Positions 12,075 to 21,725 of a stretch of DNA of 64,000 bases are shown here, piece after piece (position 1 is the stretch's first letter; each line of letters begins with the position of its first letter). Made by a program: the position numbers and the translations under genes. The notes beneath the pieces are model-generated. The model was not told the DNA's origin and searched no databases. It saw only the letters and a program-made list of their open reading frames with translations. The DNA is taken from assembly GCA_024220505.1 (NCBI GenBank), contig JAKZZE010000018.1:496001-560000 (forward strand), read 5' to 3'. The stretch is from Rhizopus arrhizus. Its lineage: Eukaryota; Mucoromycota; Mucoromycetes; Mucorales; Rhizopodaceae.

Positions 12075-12500
12075 TAAATACGACACCTTAAACGAATCCT
12101 GGGAGTATTACGTTCTTCCCTTGTGTTGTCGGCCACGAAATTGTTGGTGTCGTTACTCGTGTTGGGCAAAATGACACATATCGATCCTTTGCACTGGTGC
12201 TAGTCCAGACTTTCAATGGCTACGCTATCTTGATCTATTACGCTCTAATAGCCACTTTATCAATATAAACGTACCAGTTTGGGATTTGCCAGCAGTACAC
12301 CCTTTATTCTTTATCTTAAGGCAAATTTATATCCATGGTTCTGCTATTGGTTCACCCGCTGAAATCGAAGGATGCTCGAGTTTGCTGCTGAAAAGAACAT
12401 AATGCCTTGAATTACTGCTTATCCAATGAAGGGTGTCCAGAGAGCAATCGTCGCTTTCAACGATGGCAAGCCTAGATTCAGATTTGTTTTGGAAAACTAG
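12075..12500 (+). pseudogene. Fragmented zinc-dependent alcohol dehydrogenase (cinnamyl/ADH6-like)
   Basis: Two separated remnants in the order of a medium-chain zinc alcohol dehydrogenase. The first, at about 12105-12172, reads PCVVGHEIVGVVTRVGQND, the GHE zinc-ligand motif of the N-terminal domain. The second, about 12343-12500, reads GSAIGSPAEIEG, then LEFAAEKNIMP, ITAYPMKGVQRAIVAFNDGK and RFRFVLEN followed by a stop. This is the C-terminal end of CAD/ADH6-type enzymes. The Rossmann nucleotide-binding region between them is missing, frames shift, and a stop replaces the expected Trp codon near 12406. This is a dead copy of an NADP-dependent aldehyde/alcohol reductase gene. Confidence 0.8.
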
Positions 12501-13060
12501 TAGATCTGTTTAGCCTAACGATAATAAACATTGTTCTTCTTCAATAAAGTGTAACTGTAAAATCAGTTATGTTTATTAATAATTATGTTTCATTTCCCCA
12601 GAATGATGGTGTCTAGAGGATTAAGGTTCTTCGCAGTTAGGTTACTCTAATTAATAAAGCGTACATAAGCTTTGGTGTAGCTTTGTACGCTGTTCATCAT
12701 CAGTATCAGTATGTTTGTCAGTTTTTTACGTTACAAGGAATTGGTATCCCTACAGAGTTTAACTACCAGCAAATCAAAGTGTATTGAATGTAGGTATCGT
12801 CGACTACTTTTATGTTGTCTCTGAAACTCTTAGGATAAATGAGCTTTTTGGCTCGAACTAGTAGTAGGTTGGCACTAAGAAAGTATCCCAGAGCTTTGGC
12901 TAATAAGAAGAAGACGCAATAGCTCTCCTTTGTGGTAGTTTAAGGATGAAACCGTTTGACTGACTACCATGACTAAAGTTTTAAAAGACTTTAGGAGTAA
13001 TCTATGATAAGGAATATGACACGATTTTTATATATTGAAAAGAGCAACTAAAGTAGTTAT
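12501..13060. other. Intergenic between two pseudogene-type relics
   Basis: No coding content recognised on either strand. AT-rich with scattered stops; probably further decayed insertion debris, since it is flanked by a dead dehydrogenase and a broken LINE. Confidence 0.4.
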
Positions 13061-13975
13061 AATATAAAACAACCTTCATTGCAACCACGCGAACAGTATT
13101 GTCAACAACGAGAAGCTGCTGCTGCTCGATTTTTTCAATCTCTCTCGATAAATCAAGGTTTTCAACACTTGTACATCTCCACGAAAGCCCGAATCCCTGT
13201 TGGTGCCCTGCGAACCACGTTCCGAAAACTTGGAGTTAATAACCCTCGCTTCCTAAACATTCATTATCCAGCTCGCAACACAGCAGCTATCCTGATCCAT
13301 AATGATTATGAAGACGAACTCATCGACATCCTCAAACATCGCAATGTTTTCTTGAAAAACGAATTTGACCCTTCTAGTGGTGATATTCTTACAGATCCCA
13401 AATATTCTCACCTTACCACTACCGAACGTGACACTATTGCTTTTGAAATACAGCAAACACACCTTGAACGTGCGCTCCAGCACATTCGCCCACTAGTCAA
13501 ATTTGCCGTTGCTCACTTTTTCTTGGATAAACAATGGATCTCCAAGTCTACCTTTGATGCTCTCTCTGCAGAACGCACTCAATCACAGTTATCTTCAATC
13601 TTCGAATAAAACATAGCATCTGAAATGCAAGCTACTCCTCCCACCGACATCGACAACGACTCAGTTATGAGCTTTCAGAGAGATGAGAGTCCTAACTTTA
13701 GTAGCTCTGGTACTACCCCAACTCATCATTAAATAAATGAGTTCATTACGAATCTTTTTATTTAATGCCACTGGCCTTCCCAAACAGGCTATTTCACTTA
13801 TACTTCAATTATCTCAAGACTCTGATCTGCTCTTTATTACGGAAACATGGCTCCTTTCTCCAAATCGGTATCTAACTACCTGGTCTCAATATCACACGTA
13901 TGGCATACCTACCAATTCTTACAACTCTCATCGTGGTACTCTTGGGCTGGCTGTTTTGGTTAATCCGTAATGCAA
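13061..13975 (+). mobile_element. LINE-type (non-LTR) retrotransposon fragment: ORF1 plus start of ORF2 endonuclease
   Basis: ORF1-like frame 13079-13609 (no ATG at its start, so probably 5'-truncated), with an RNA-binding-like block STKARIPVGALRTTFRKLGV. Its stop at 13607-13609 looks premature: the same frame continues past it for 41 codons to a second stop at 13731-13733. Four bases later an ATG at 13738 opens ORF2: LRIFLFNATGLPKQAISLIL and LLFITETWLL, the N and E strands of an apurinic-type endonuclease (exo-endo-phos) domain, ending VLVNP at about 13969. The catalytic Asp and His blocks, the reverse transcriptase and the 3' tail are absent. The compact ORF1-ORF2 junction is typical of L1-like elements of this lineage. 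The element is not active. Confidence 0.8.
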
Positions 13976-14289
13976 CTTACCTATCTACCACATTTCACTT
14001 CTGTATCCTTTATTGGCTAATCTAGTATTTGATGATTCATCTTCTTTTTCCTCTTCCGTTCTTCGTCTTTTTTCCCTTTTTGCCTATCAAAAAGGTTTTT
14101 AGTTCTTCATCCCCTCTCCCCCCTTTTTTTTTTATCTGACACGGGCAATTCAATCCCAAGTGATTATGTGCTCAAATGGGTTTTTTAGAATTTTATAAAT
14201 AAAAAAAAAATATTTAATCGTAATTAAAATAAATATTATGAAGTTACACACCTGCCTTTTATTTATTTTCAGTCTTTCATTTATTCGAG
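13976..14289. other. Intergenic, 0.3 kb, upstream of ERV41
   Basis: Pyrimidine-rich tracts (TTTTTCCTCTTCC near 14045, C- and T-runs near 14116-14134) then AT-rich sequence up to the ERV41 start. The first part may be unrecognisable LINE sequence. Confidence 0.4.
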
Positions 14290-15711
14290 ATGAGCAAGTT
14301 TGGTAAATGGGCTGAAAAAGCAGCTGCCATCGATGTATTTCCAAAGGTCGAAGACGATAATCAGCAACGTAGTGAGCGAGGTGGTTTACTTACTTTGATT
14401 GTCACATTTTGTTTAGTTTTGCTTACTTTCAACGAACTATCCGAGTAAGAAAAAGAAAAAATTAGGTACTTTTCAGCGATTAACAAATATACCAGATATC
14501 GCAAGATTCATACAAACTATCGATTCTTAGTCGATTCAACAATAGATACAAAGATGCAATTCAATATAGATGCCACCATCGCCATGCCTTGTCCAAGCAA
14601 GTATTTCCTGTGAAAAAAAGAAAGGCGGATGCTGACAGTATAAATTAGATTTGCTTATTCATGTGGTTGATGCTACTGGACAAAGAACTGAACTTACGAA
14701 TGAACTAAAGCGTATTCCTGTAAGACAAGAATATCAAAAAAAAAGGAGAAAATATATACAAGAAATAACCTTTTATAATATATAGGCTGAATTTTCAATT
14801 GGCTCAGCAACTAAATACCAGTACTAATTGAAAATATAAAAAAGACATCATTGTTAACTTATATTTGTTAGAGCCATTGAGGACCCAAAATACATCAATG
14901 AGATTATTCGAGCAGCAAATGGAAAATCCTATGATCATCAAATAGCTAGTAAAAACAAAGAAACTATAAGGCAAAATGGAGGGAAGATAACACTCTTATT
15001 TTAGAGGATATGGGTGCTTGTAGAATTTTTGGATCATTAAAAGTAAACAAAGTCGCATCTAATCTTCATATAACATCAGAAGGCCACGGATATACTAGTA
15101 GGGTTCATACTAGCCACGAAGGTAATGTAGATAACTGTAGCTTTTGATTTGTATACTCACTATGATTTTTGTAGTTTTGAATTTTACGCATCGTATTGAC
15201 GAGCTTTCATTTGGCGAATTTTATCCAAATTTAATTAACCCACTTGATAATAGCATGGAAATTGCTGAGACACGTAAAGTAATCAATTTTGTTATTATCC
15301 TATGCTTATATCTTTTTTATTGATAGATTTCGAAATGTTCCAATATTATCTCTCTGTGGTAAATAATGCGTGTATTTAGGCAGCAATAAGATGCTTACAA
15401 GTAATGATTAGGTTCCTACTACTTATATAGATCGTAAGGGACATGTATTACTCACCAACCAGTATGCTGTTACAGACACCCACAGAGCATTTTATGAGGG
15501 GCAAACAGCACCTGGTATTTTCTTTAAATATGAAATGGAGCCAATTTCTGTACAAATAAGTGAAGAAAGTCCGCAGTCCTTTTTACACTTTGTTGTCAGG
15601 CTCTGCGGTATTCTTGGTGGATCTGTAGTGACTGTAGGAACGGCTTATAAAGTGCTCAATTTTATTATTAAAGGAGGCAAAGATGATTCTAAGTTATTGA
15701 ACTTGTATTAA
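14290..15711 (+). CDS. ERV41: ER-Golgi cargo receptor ERV41 (ERGIC2) homologue
   Basis: COPII vesicle protein of the Erv41-Erv46 complex, which retrieves ER residents. Exons: 14290-14444, 14496-14596, 14649-14719, 14786-14820, 14872-15121, 15175-15273, 15327-15358, 15412-15711. The N-terminus has FGKWAEKAAAIDVFPKVED then the first membrane segment LLTLIVTFCLVLLTF. The lumenal domain has DATIAMPCP and LLIHVVDATGQ, then EDMGACRIFGSLKVNKVA, NFTHRIDELSFGEFYPNL and LTNQYAVTDTHRAFYEG. The second membrane segment is LCGILGGSVVTVGTAY. Intron 2 begins GCAAGT, a GC-AG intron. Exon 5 is one base short: the frame before about 14970 and after it do not agree, so the gene carries a 1-nt deletion or the assembly has an error. 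No KKXX-type signal is seen at the C-terminus (KLLNLY). Confidence 0.85.
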
Positions 15712-15791
15712 ATAAAAATGTTTCTTTAATGATAAACAATTTATATAAAAATAAATGATACGTATACATGAGGGTATAAAGAGCTACAATT

Positions 15792-16985
15792 CTAAAGTGA
15801 TCCCAAGATAGAAGATGTACCTACAAGGAATATACCTAAGAAGAAGAATGCAAGAACATAGTGCTGATGGATATCTGCCCTAATTGCTTGAGGTAGCATG
15901 CTCTACGGATATGATAAGTATTAATGTACAATTTTGATTATTGTGATTATTATTTACCTGAATTGTGATCAACGTCATCATGCCACTTACACATCCAAAT
16001 ACAATGCCAAACAACATATCTTCCTTTGGTTTACTTATATTTTCAATCAACAACAATCCAACCAATGCTCCTAGTGGTTGCGATAATCCACCCATAAAAG
16101 CAGCAGAGATAAATGCAGTCATTTTAGATCGTGTAGCGTAATATAAAGGCAAAGCGATCATAAATCCTTCTGTTAAATTATGCACTGACATTGCAATGCA
16201 AACACTTAAACCAAGAGAAGCTGAAGCTTTTGTTGAAATAAGCATCACAAGTCCCTCTATTTATATTTATTAACACACGCTTTTCTTTCTCTCTTCTCGG
16301 CACTTTTTTTTTTTTTACCTGGAAATTTGTGTACACAGATGGCAATGGCTGTTTGAATTCCTATGCTAAAGTAATGCTTAGGATCATTAGCTACTACTTC
16401 TTCCATTGATTCATGATGGTGATGGTTATGGTGATGATGATCGTGTGTAGAAGGTTCATTTAAGCTGTTTTCACCATTTTGTTGTTGCTGTTGATCTTCA
16501 TGATGAAATCGAAAGTGAGATTCACTTGATTTCATGGTTCCATATTCCACATCATAACGATGTTTTCCCAATCTTTGTCTTTCTTGATCTTCATCACAAG
16601 CTTCGGAAGAGTCTCCGCAGGCATGAATAGCATTCGGCATCAAATAATGAATTAACCTGGTAAGTATTGAAGTAAAGGCAGCGCCTGCAAAGAAGCATGT
16701 ATAAAGTAATGTATCGTTATTAAGTCTCTTTTGTGATTGAGGAAGTAAAACAGCAAGTGAAGAAAACAAAAGGACACCAGATGCTAAAGACATGGAAGAT
16801 GCCATAAAAGACCGATTGTCTAATAATGGTTTATGAAATAATGTATCAATGAATACAATAGAAGCTATTATACAAATTAGTCATAGTTTGAGTCAAATTG
16901 CTATTGTTTTACCTCCTATAATGCAAGCTGTAGAAGATATGATGACGGCCATCCATCCTTCCAAGTTATTCTCTAATAAAGTCAT
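15792..16985 (-). CDS. ZIP-family zinc transporter (Zrt3-like)
   Basis: Predicted multi-span metal transporter, probably moving zinc into the cytosol, perhaps from a vacuole or vesicle. Exons on the minus strand: 16913-16985, 16319-16864, 15958-16256, 15792-15902, giving 342 residues with introns of 48, 62 and 55 nt. The signature metal-site helices are complete after splicing: HKFPEGLVMLISTKAS (helix IV; the intron falls inside HKFPEG) and HNLTEGFMIALPLYY (helix V). The loop between helices III and IV is long and contains DHHHHNHHHH (about 16422-16455), a likely zinc-sensing or buffering segment. The last helix LAFFFLGIFLVGTSSIL ends near the C-terminus. The long loop and size suit the Zrt3/ZIP intracellular class more than plasma-membrane Zrt1. 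Its stop lies 80 bp from the ERV41 stop (convergent pair). Confidence 0.88.
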
Positions 16986-17104
16986 AGTTTACGAATTATT
17001 AAAAAAAAAAAAAGAAAAGAAAATTATTTTATTTCATGTAAACGCATAAATTATCCCTTTTCCAAAAATTTTGTGACTTCATTTCAAATATTAAAAATTT
17101 TTGG

Positions 17105-18009
17105 CTATTCTTTCTTGCGTAAAGACTTTTTTTTCCTCGATTTATCTGAATCTGCTAATTTACGCTTCTTAAATACAACCTCTTCATGTACTTCTTGATG
17201 GTGATGATAAGCTTCATCTGGATATTCTTTTTCTTTTATTTTAAATGAATTCAAGTCTTCTACAGTATGATCATCGTCATCATCTTGAAACTCGGGTGCT
17301 TGGTCATGAGTTGTTGTTTGATGATCATCTTTTCTAGTTTTATTGGAAGAAGAGGAAGTAGGGGTTGCTACTGGTGTAACCACTTCCCACTCTCCCACTT
17401 TAGCAATTTCCTTATTAATCGCCCATTCTTCTCTTCCCTGGGTTACCGAAGTTTGATTTTTTGCTGATGGATTACGTAACTCTTCAATCGTTGGCACATA
17501 ATAATTTGCAGCGCAACCATAGCTACCCGCTACTCCACCAGTTCTACTCGGACGATTTGCAGTTGAAGTGGTGGCTTTGGGTAATGTACTAGTAATAGTA
17601 GCACCTGACATGTACTTCACTCCATCTTTCATACCAGCCGTTACCATTGCCGCCTAAACTATTGTGAGCTGCGTCGTCTGTCAATGTTCATGCCTTTACC
17701 TGCTCTATTCGTTGTATTTCGCGCCTAATTGATTCTGCTTGCTCCTTGTCTTCTCTTCCCTTTTTGTAAACATTTCTCAAAAATCTCTCAACTTGGTCCT
17801 TGTGAGCTTGGCCAGTTTCATGAAGTTGAATGGACTTTTCATATTACGATTAAAAGAAAAGTGGATAAATTTATAATAAACTTACTGGTTTATTATTGGC
17901 AACAAATTTTTTACAATATTTACACCAATGCTTTTGCTGTGATACCCAATAATCAGCCCTATTTATAGGTAAGTTATAATAGAAATGTTCATCTGATGCG
18001 AACTTACAT
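17105..18009 (-). CDS. WBP4/FBP21-like U1-type zinc-finger spliceosomal protein
   Basis: WBP4 is a spliceosomal B-complex protein with an N-terminal matrin/U1C-type zinc finger. Exons: 18008-18009, 17886-17958, 17700-17834, 17105-17653; total 759 nt, 252 residues. The start codon is split by an intron: AT at 18008-18009, then GTAAGT...ATAG, then GGCTGAT, giving MADYWVSQQKHWCKYCKKFV, which matches the conserved MADYW opening of WBP4. The second intron lies inside the zinc finger, which then continues SIQLHETGQAHKDQVERF to supply the two His. A helix with basic residues follows. The C-terminal half is low-complexity and acidic, ending in a basic nuclear-signal-like tail (SRKKKSLRKK). The WW domains of animal WBP4 are not evident. 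No alternative in-frame ATG precedes the finger. Confidence 0.82.
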
Positions 18010-19128
18010 TATAAAAAGTGCAAAAGTAAAATAAAAAAAAAGACAAGTGAAGTGGACTGTTCTTTGAAAGGCGGGATATTAAATAAGCTGGGTTAAACCC
18101 ATCATAAAAAAGCTCTCTTTGTTTTTATGGATATCTTGTTGTGGCCTAGGCGCTAATTGCCACAAAGCCAATACCAACCTACATGTAGAGAAATAATACG
18201 GAAAACCCATAACGAACAAAGAGAACTGCCAGCATTTTCAATAATTCGATTCAGCAAAGAATGTTTTGAGATACTTTCAAGTCATATCCAGCCATAAGAG
18301 CGCCTGAAGAAATGAGAATGCATTAAAGAGAGGGTGAAGAGAAGATTTGATAATGTATAAGTGGTCTATATTGGCATTTAAAATCTAAAGATAACAAAAG
18401 GTTCAATTGTTTTTTTAATTATTATCATGCTTTGAGCATCTTTTTTGATAATAACATTTTTTATACAGCAATTTTGTGTTGTCAATTCTCACATTAAGGA
18501 CGGCTGTAGAAAATAGCATAATTTATTTTTTTAAGAAAAAAGTACTATATTAGCGTTTGCTAGGAAGTAAAGAAAACTCAATGATACTGAAGCTATAAAA
18601 AAAGAGAGAGAGAGACAATATTCGTATAGGACATTATACTGTGCTTAAAATAAAGATGATGATTGTATTAGACAGAGTTTGTGTAGGAGTTATTCTTGTA
18701 ATAAATTTATTAACACAATTTCATCCTTAAATTTTTGATAAGCTGATATCTTTTCAGTCTGTTCTCAGTTCTTGGTTCTTACTTTAAGAGGTTTAATCTA
18801 AGCTGAAATCATGATTTGAAAATAAAGTAAGACACTCTGTTTTTTGAGCTGCGGAAAGCGAGAGAGACACCTAGATTTAGTCGTCTGAACAAAACCTTTA
18901 TCAAGTGCGCGAACCAGCTCAAAAAGTAATCCTTAAATTACTATTTCTATTTTATCTTAAACCCATTCATAGTTTCTCTTTTTACTAACAAATTTTTTAA
19001 AACGAACGCGTCATCATTTTATAAAGAAAAGAGAATGGATATTGGCATAAATTATTTTACTTTTGTATGTAGTATGTTGCAAGTCACAGAAAGAAAGTGG
19101 AAGAAAGAGATACAGAAATTAAACTCGC

Positions 19129-19164
<36 letters not shown>

Positions 19165-19171
19165 AAAGAAT
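18010..19171. other. Divergent intergenic region between WBP4-like and SAP18 genes
   Basis: About 1.16 kb between divergent start codons. AT-rich with short tracts (GAGAGAGAGAGA near 18605). No coding frame or tRNA recognised. Contains the promoters and 5' UTRs of both genes and a long T-tract immediately before SAP18. Confidence 0.5.
19131..19161 (+). repeat. 31-bp poly(T) tract in the SAP18 5' leader
   Basis: Thirty-one consecutive T, ending 10 nt before the SAP18 start codon. It could be a nucleosome-excluding promoter tract or a pyrimidine tract transcribed into the leader. Confidence 0.9.
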
Positions 19172-19878
19172 ATGTCTACTGTTGATCGTGAAAAGGTAAA
19201 AGGGCAACTGAAACTGATACCAAGAAAGTAACTAAGAACTAATTCTATTCTTTAGGATTGTCCTTTTTTATTAAGAGTGTTTACTCGTCAAGGTGGACAT
19301 AATTCGTAAGTCTACATTTTTTTATTATATTCTTTTCAATTGACATAGATTAGAATTCACTCTTATTCAATTGATAATGTACCAGAAAACGAATTGACTC
19401 TCTATACATGGTAATAAAATAAACTACTTTTTTCATTCATCACGCATTTAAACTTTATAATAGGAAAAACGCAACACTTGAAGAAATTGCACAATTGATT
19501 GAACAAGTCATTCCAGAAGCCAGAGATCCTGATGCTCGTATTTCTTTTCGACTTGTCTATCTCAACAAAAATGCCGGCAGATTCTTTCAAAAAGATATTG
19601 GACGCGTGGTGAGTGCCAAACCAACAAGAGATCAGAAAAAGACACTAGAAGAGAGCCGATTTATGATTGGTGATTATTTGGATGTTGCTATCTTTATCGG
19701 CCCTCCTCCTGCTATTGCAAGAGATCAACGCAGAGATACAAGGGGAAGTCGTGATATGGGGCGATTCAATACCGGACGACCTGCAATGAGAACGGGTGAC
19801 AGAAGAGGAAGTTATGGAAGAGATTATGTGAATAATAATCGATTTGGCGGTGGAGCAAGACCAAGAAGGGATTATTAA
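19172..19878 (+). CDS. SAP18: Sin3-associated polypeptide SAP18
   Basis: Ubiquitin-fold protein found in Sin3 histone deacetylase and in the ASAP/PSAP splicing complexes. Exons 19172-19195, 19256-19305, 19354-19410, 19464-19878; total 546 nt, 181 residues. Motifs in order: MSTVDREKDCPFLLRVFTRQ at the start, then NVPENELTLYTWKNATLEEI, EARDPDARISFRLVYLN, FQKDIGRVVSAKP and GDYLDVAIFIGPPP, which is the full SAP18 domain. The C-terminal tail of about 45 residues is Arg/Gly-rich (RRDTRGSRDMGRF...GGGARPRRDY), resembling RG-type RNA-binding extensions and longer than in animal SAP18. Acceptor choice at 19353 restores the frame. Confidence 0.93.
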
Positions 19879-19979
19879 AATAAATAAAAATGTTACGCTT
19901 TTTTTACTGTAATTTAAAATGGAATTTTGCTTGTATTTTTTTTTTTTTTCTTTTTCTTTTACAATACTAATAATAATAA

Positions 19980-20945
19980 ATGACCTCAGTTCAATTCACA
20001 GTAGGAAAACTAGATGCTGGTATGGTATGTCTTTATTATATAAACAGCGGGCTGTTTTTTGTGACATAAAAAAGAAAGCGAAAACTAATCACAAAACAAT
20101 AGGCTATTCTTTTAACAGAAGACCATCATCTCATTGAATTTCCTTCACTTTTACTTCCAAAAGGAGTGACATCTGGGAGTATTGTCAACATTGCTGTGAG
20201 CCGTAATAAGAATGAAGAAGAAAAAAAGATGAAGGAGTTTTGGGAATTACAAGATAATATCTTGGACAATTTTGGTATTGTTGAACCTCTTTCACCTGTT
20301 GTTCGTGTCAAGAATATCACGCAAACTTCACTTATTCTCGAATGGGATCCTCTTACACTGCGTACAGCTAAACTTCGTTCATTGGATATTTATAAGAATG
20401 GCACAAAATTGGCACAAGTAAAGATATACAAAGAAGAGAAAGAGTGACTGATATATGTATATAGCATGTACCTGATGACACCAATTTTATCAAATTATCT
20501 GGCTTAGACGTAGATCATGAATTTGAATTTCACATCGTCATCAAGACTACAGCGGGTGAATATAAATCAAATAAGGTAACTGCACGTACACACAAGATGG
20601 AGAATTTGACGGGTATTCGGGTTGCATTTGGTACTTTTGAGCAATCAGAACCAGCCATCACTGAATTAAAAGATTTATTGACAAAAATGGGTGCTTCTTG
20701 GTCTGATGAAGTGAGTGTAGAAACAACCCATTTGTTGGCTCAATTACCTGGTGGAACAAATTATGATCGTGCTGTTCAGCATTCTATACCTATCGTAAAG
20801 CCTGATTGGTTAGTGCAGTGTGATAGAAATAAGAAAATTCAGGTAAAACTTATAAAAAAAAGGAGGGAAAGAGAAACAGTGTATTAATCACAATGAATAG
20901 CCTGCTTTACCATATTATATCATTAATGTATCTCACAATGATTAA
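19980..20945 (+). CDS. CHS5: CHS5-like exomer scaffold (FN3 plus BRCT), short form
   Basis: Chs5 is the core of exomer, the trans-Golgi coat that exports chitin synthase and other cargo. Exons 19980-20024, 20103-20417, 20465-20842, 20901-20945, giving 260 residues. The N-terminus TVGKLDAGMAILLTEDHHLI matches the dimerisation and Arf/ChAP-binding segment. A fibronectin type III domain follows (SPVVRVKNITQTSLILEWDP to TARTHK), then a BRCT domain (MENLTGIRVAFGTFEQSEPA, then VQHSIPIVKPDWLVQCDRNK). The last exon adds only 14 residues and a stop, so the long Lys/acidic tail of yeast Chs5 is missing and even the end of the BRCT is abbreviated. Yeast work shows the N-terminal FN3-BRCT part is the functional core, so the short form may be sufficient. 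A longer isoform using a different last exon cannot be excluded. Confidence 0.85.
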
Positions 20946-21725
20946 ATAAAAATAAATTTGTTTTTCTTTAAACATAAGAAAGATGCACATTTTATGTTTT
21001 AGTATATTTTTAATAGATACATAATTGTATAAAATAACGACCTGCAATCTGATATACAAAATTCCGATATCACATCTCTGTCATAAACCTGCATTTTTCT
21101 ATTAAAAAAGCGCGAAAATTCTTCCCCTTTTATAGCCTCCTTTTAAGTAAAGGATCTATACTCTGTTTCTTTTTTTTTTCCCCTTGACGATGCAAAAGCG
21201 GGAACAAAAAACCTGTTTAGACGTTAATTACCGAACTTTTCCTTTTTTAAATAAAAACTGGTTAAAAAAGCACCCCCCCCCTCTATGCGCAATTGAAAAT
21301 ATCGAATAAAAATTTTCTATATTTGATCAAATATGCTCTTTCTCTCCTTCTTTTATAAAGAAAAGTTGTTTCCCTTTTTTAATAAATAAGAATTTGCCTT
21401 TATAAAAACGAAAATAAGATCATTTTTGCATTTCATGTAAACGCACTTTAGAAATAGGAGATAAGAGAGAATTATACGGTTTGCTTCATTATCCACAATT
21501 GGATATATTGAGATGCCGTGTAACACAATGCAAAAGAAGCGCCAAATAAACGCGTTTCTTATACAGTTTCTCTAATAACAATATGAGAGCAAGTACATAA
21601 AAAGACACTATAAAAAATAATAATGATTGGGCTTTAAAACACAGGAAAAAAAAAAAAAAATAGAATTGTGTAATCACCCCACACACCCCCTTGGACGACC
21701 CCTTTATTTTTTTTTAAAACTAAAA
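20946..21725. other. Intergenic, about 0.8 kb
   Basis: Contains pyrimidine and C-runs (C8 near 21273-21280), T-runs and an A15-17 run near 21645. No coding frame supported. Presumed terminator of CHS5 and promoter of the MDM33 homologue. Confidence 0.45.

Noticed and set aside
11844..12077. 77-codon hydrophobic frame
   Set aside because: Explained by AT-rich composition (Ile, Tyr, Leu codons); no conserved features.
13079..13609. Idea that ORF1 is a stand-alone host gene
   Set aside because: No ATG, frame continues after the stop, and it is followed within bases by an endonuclease-type ORF2 start, the layout of a LINE.
14445..14466. A 22-nt intron in ERV41 (GTAAGA...TTAG)
   Set aside because: Too short; the 51-nt intron to 14495 gives the conserved SEYRKIHTNYRFLVDS junction.
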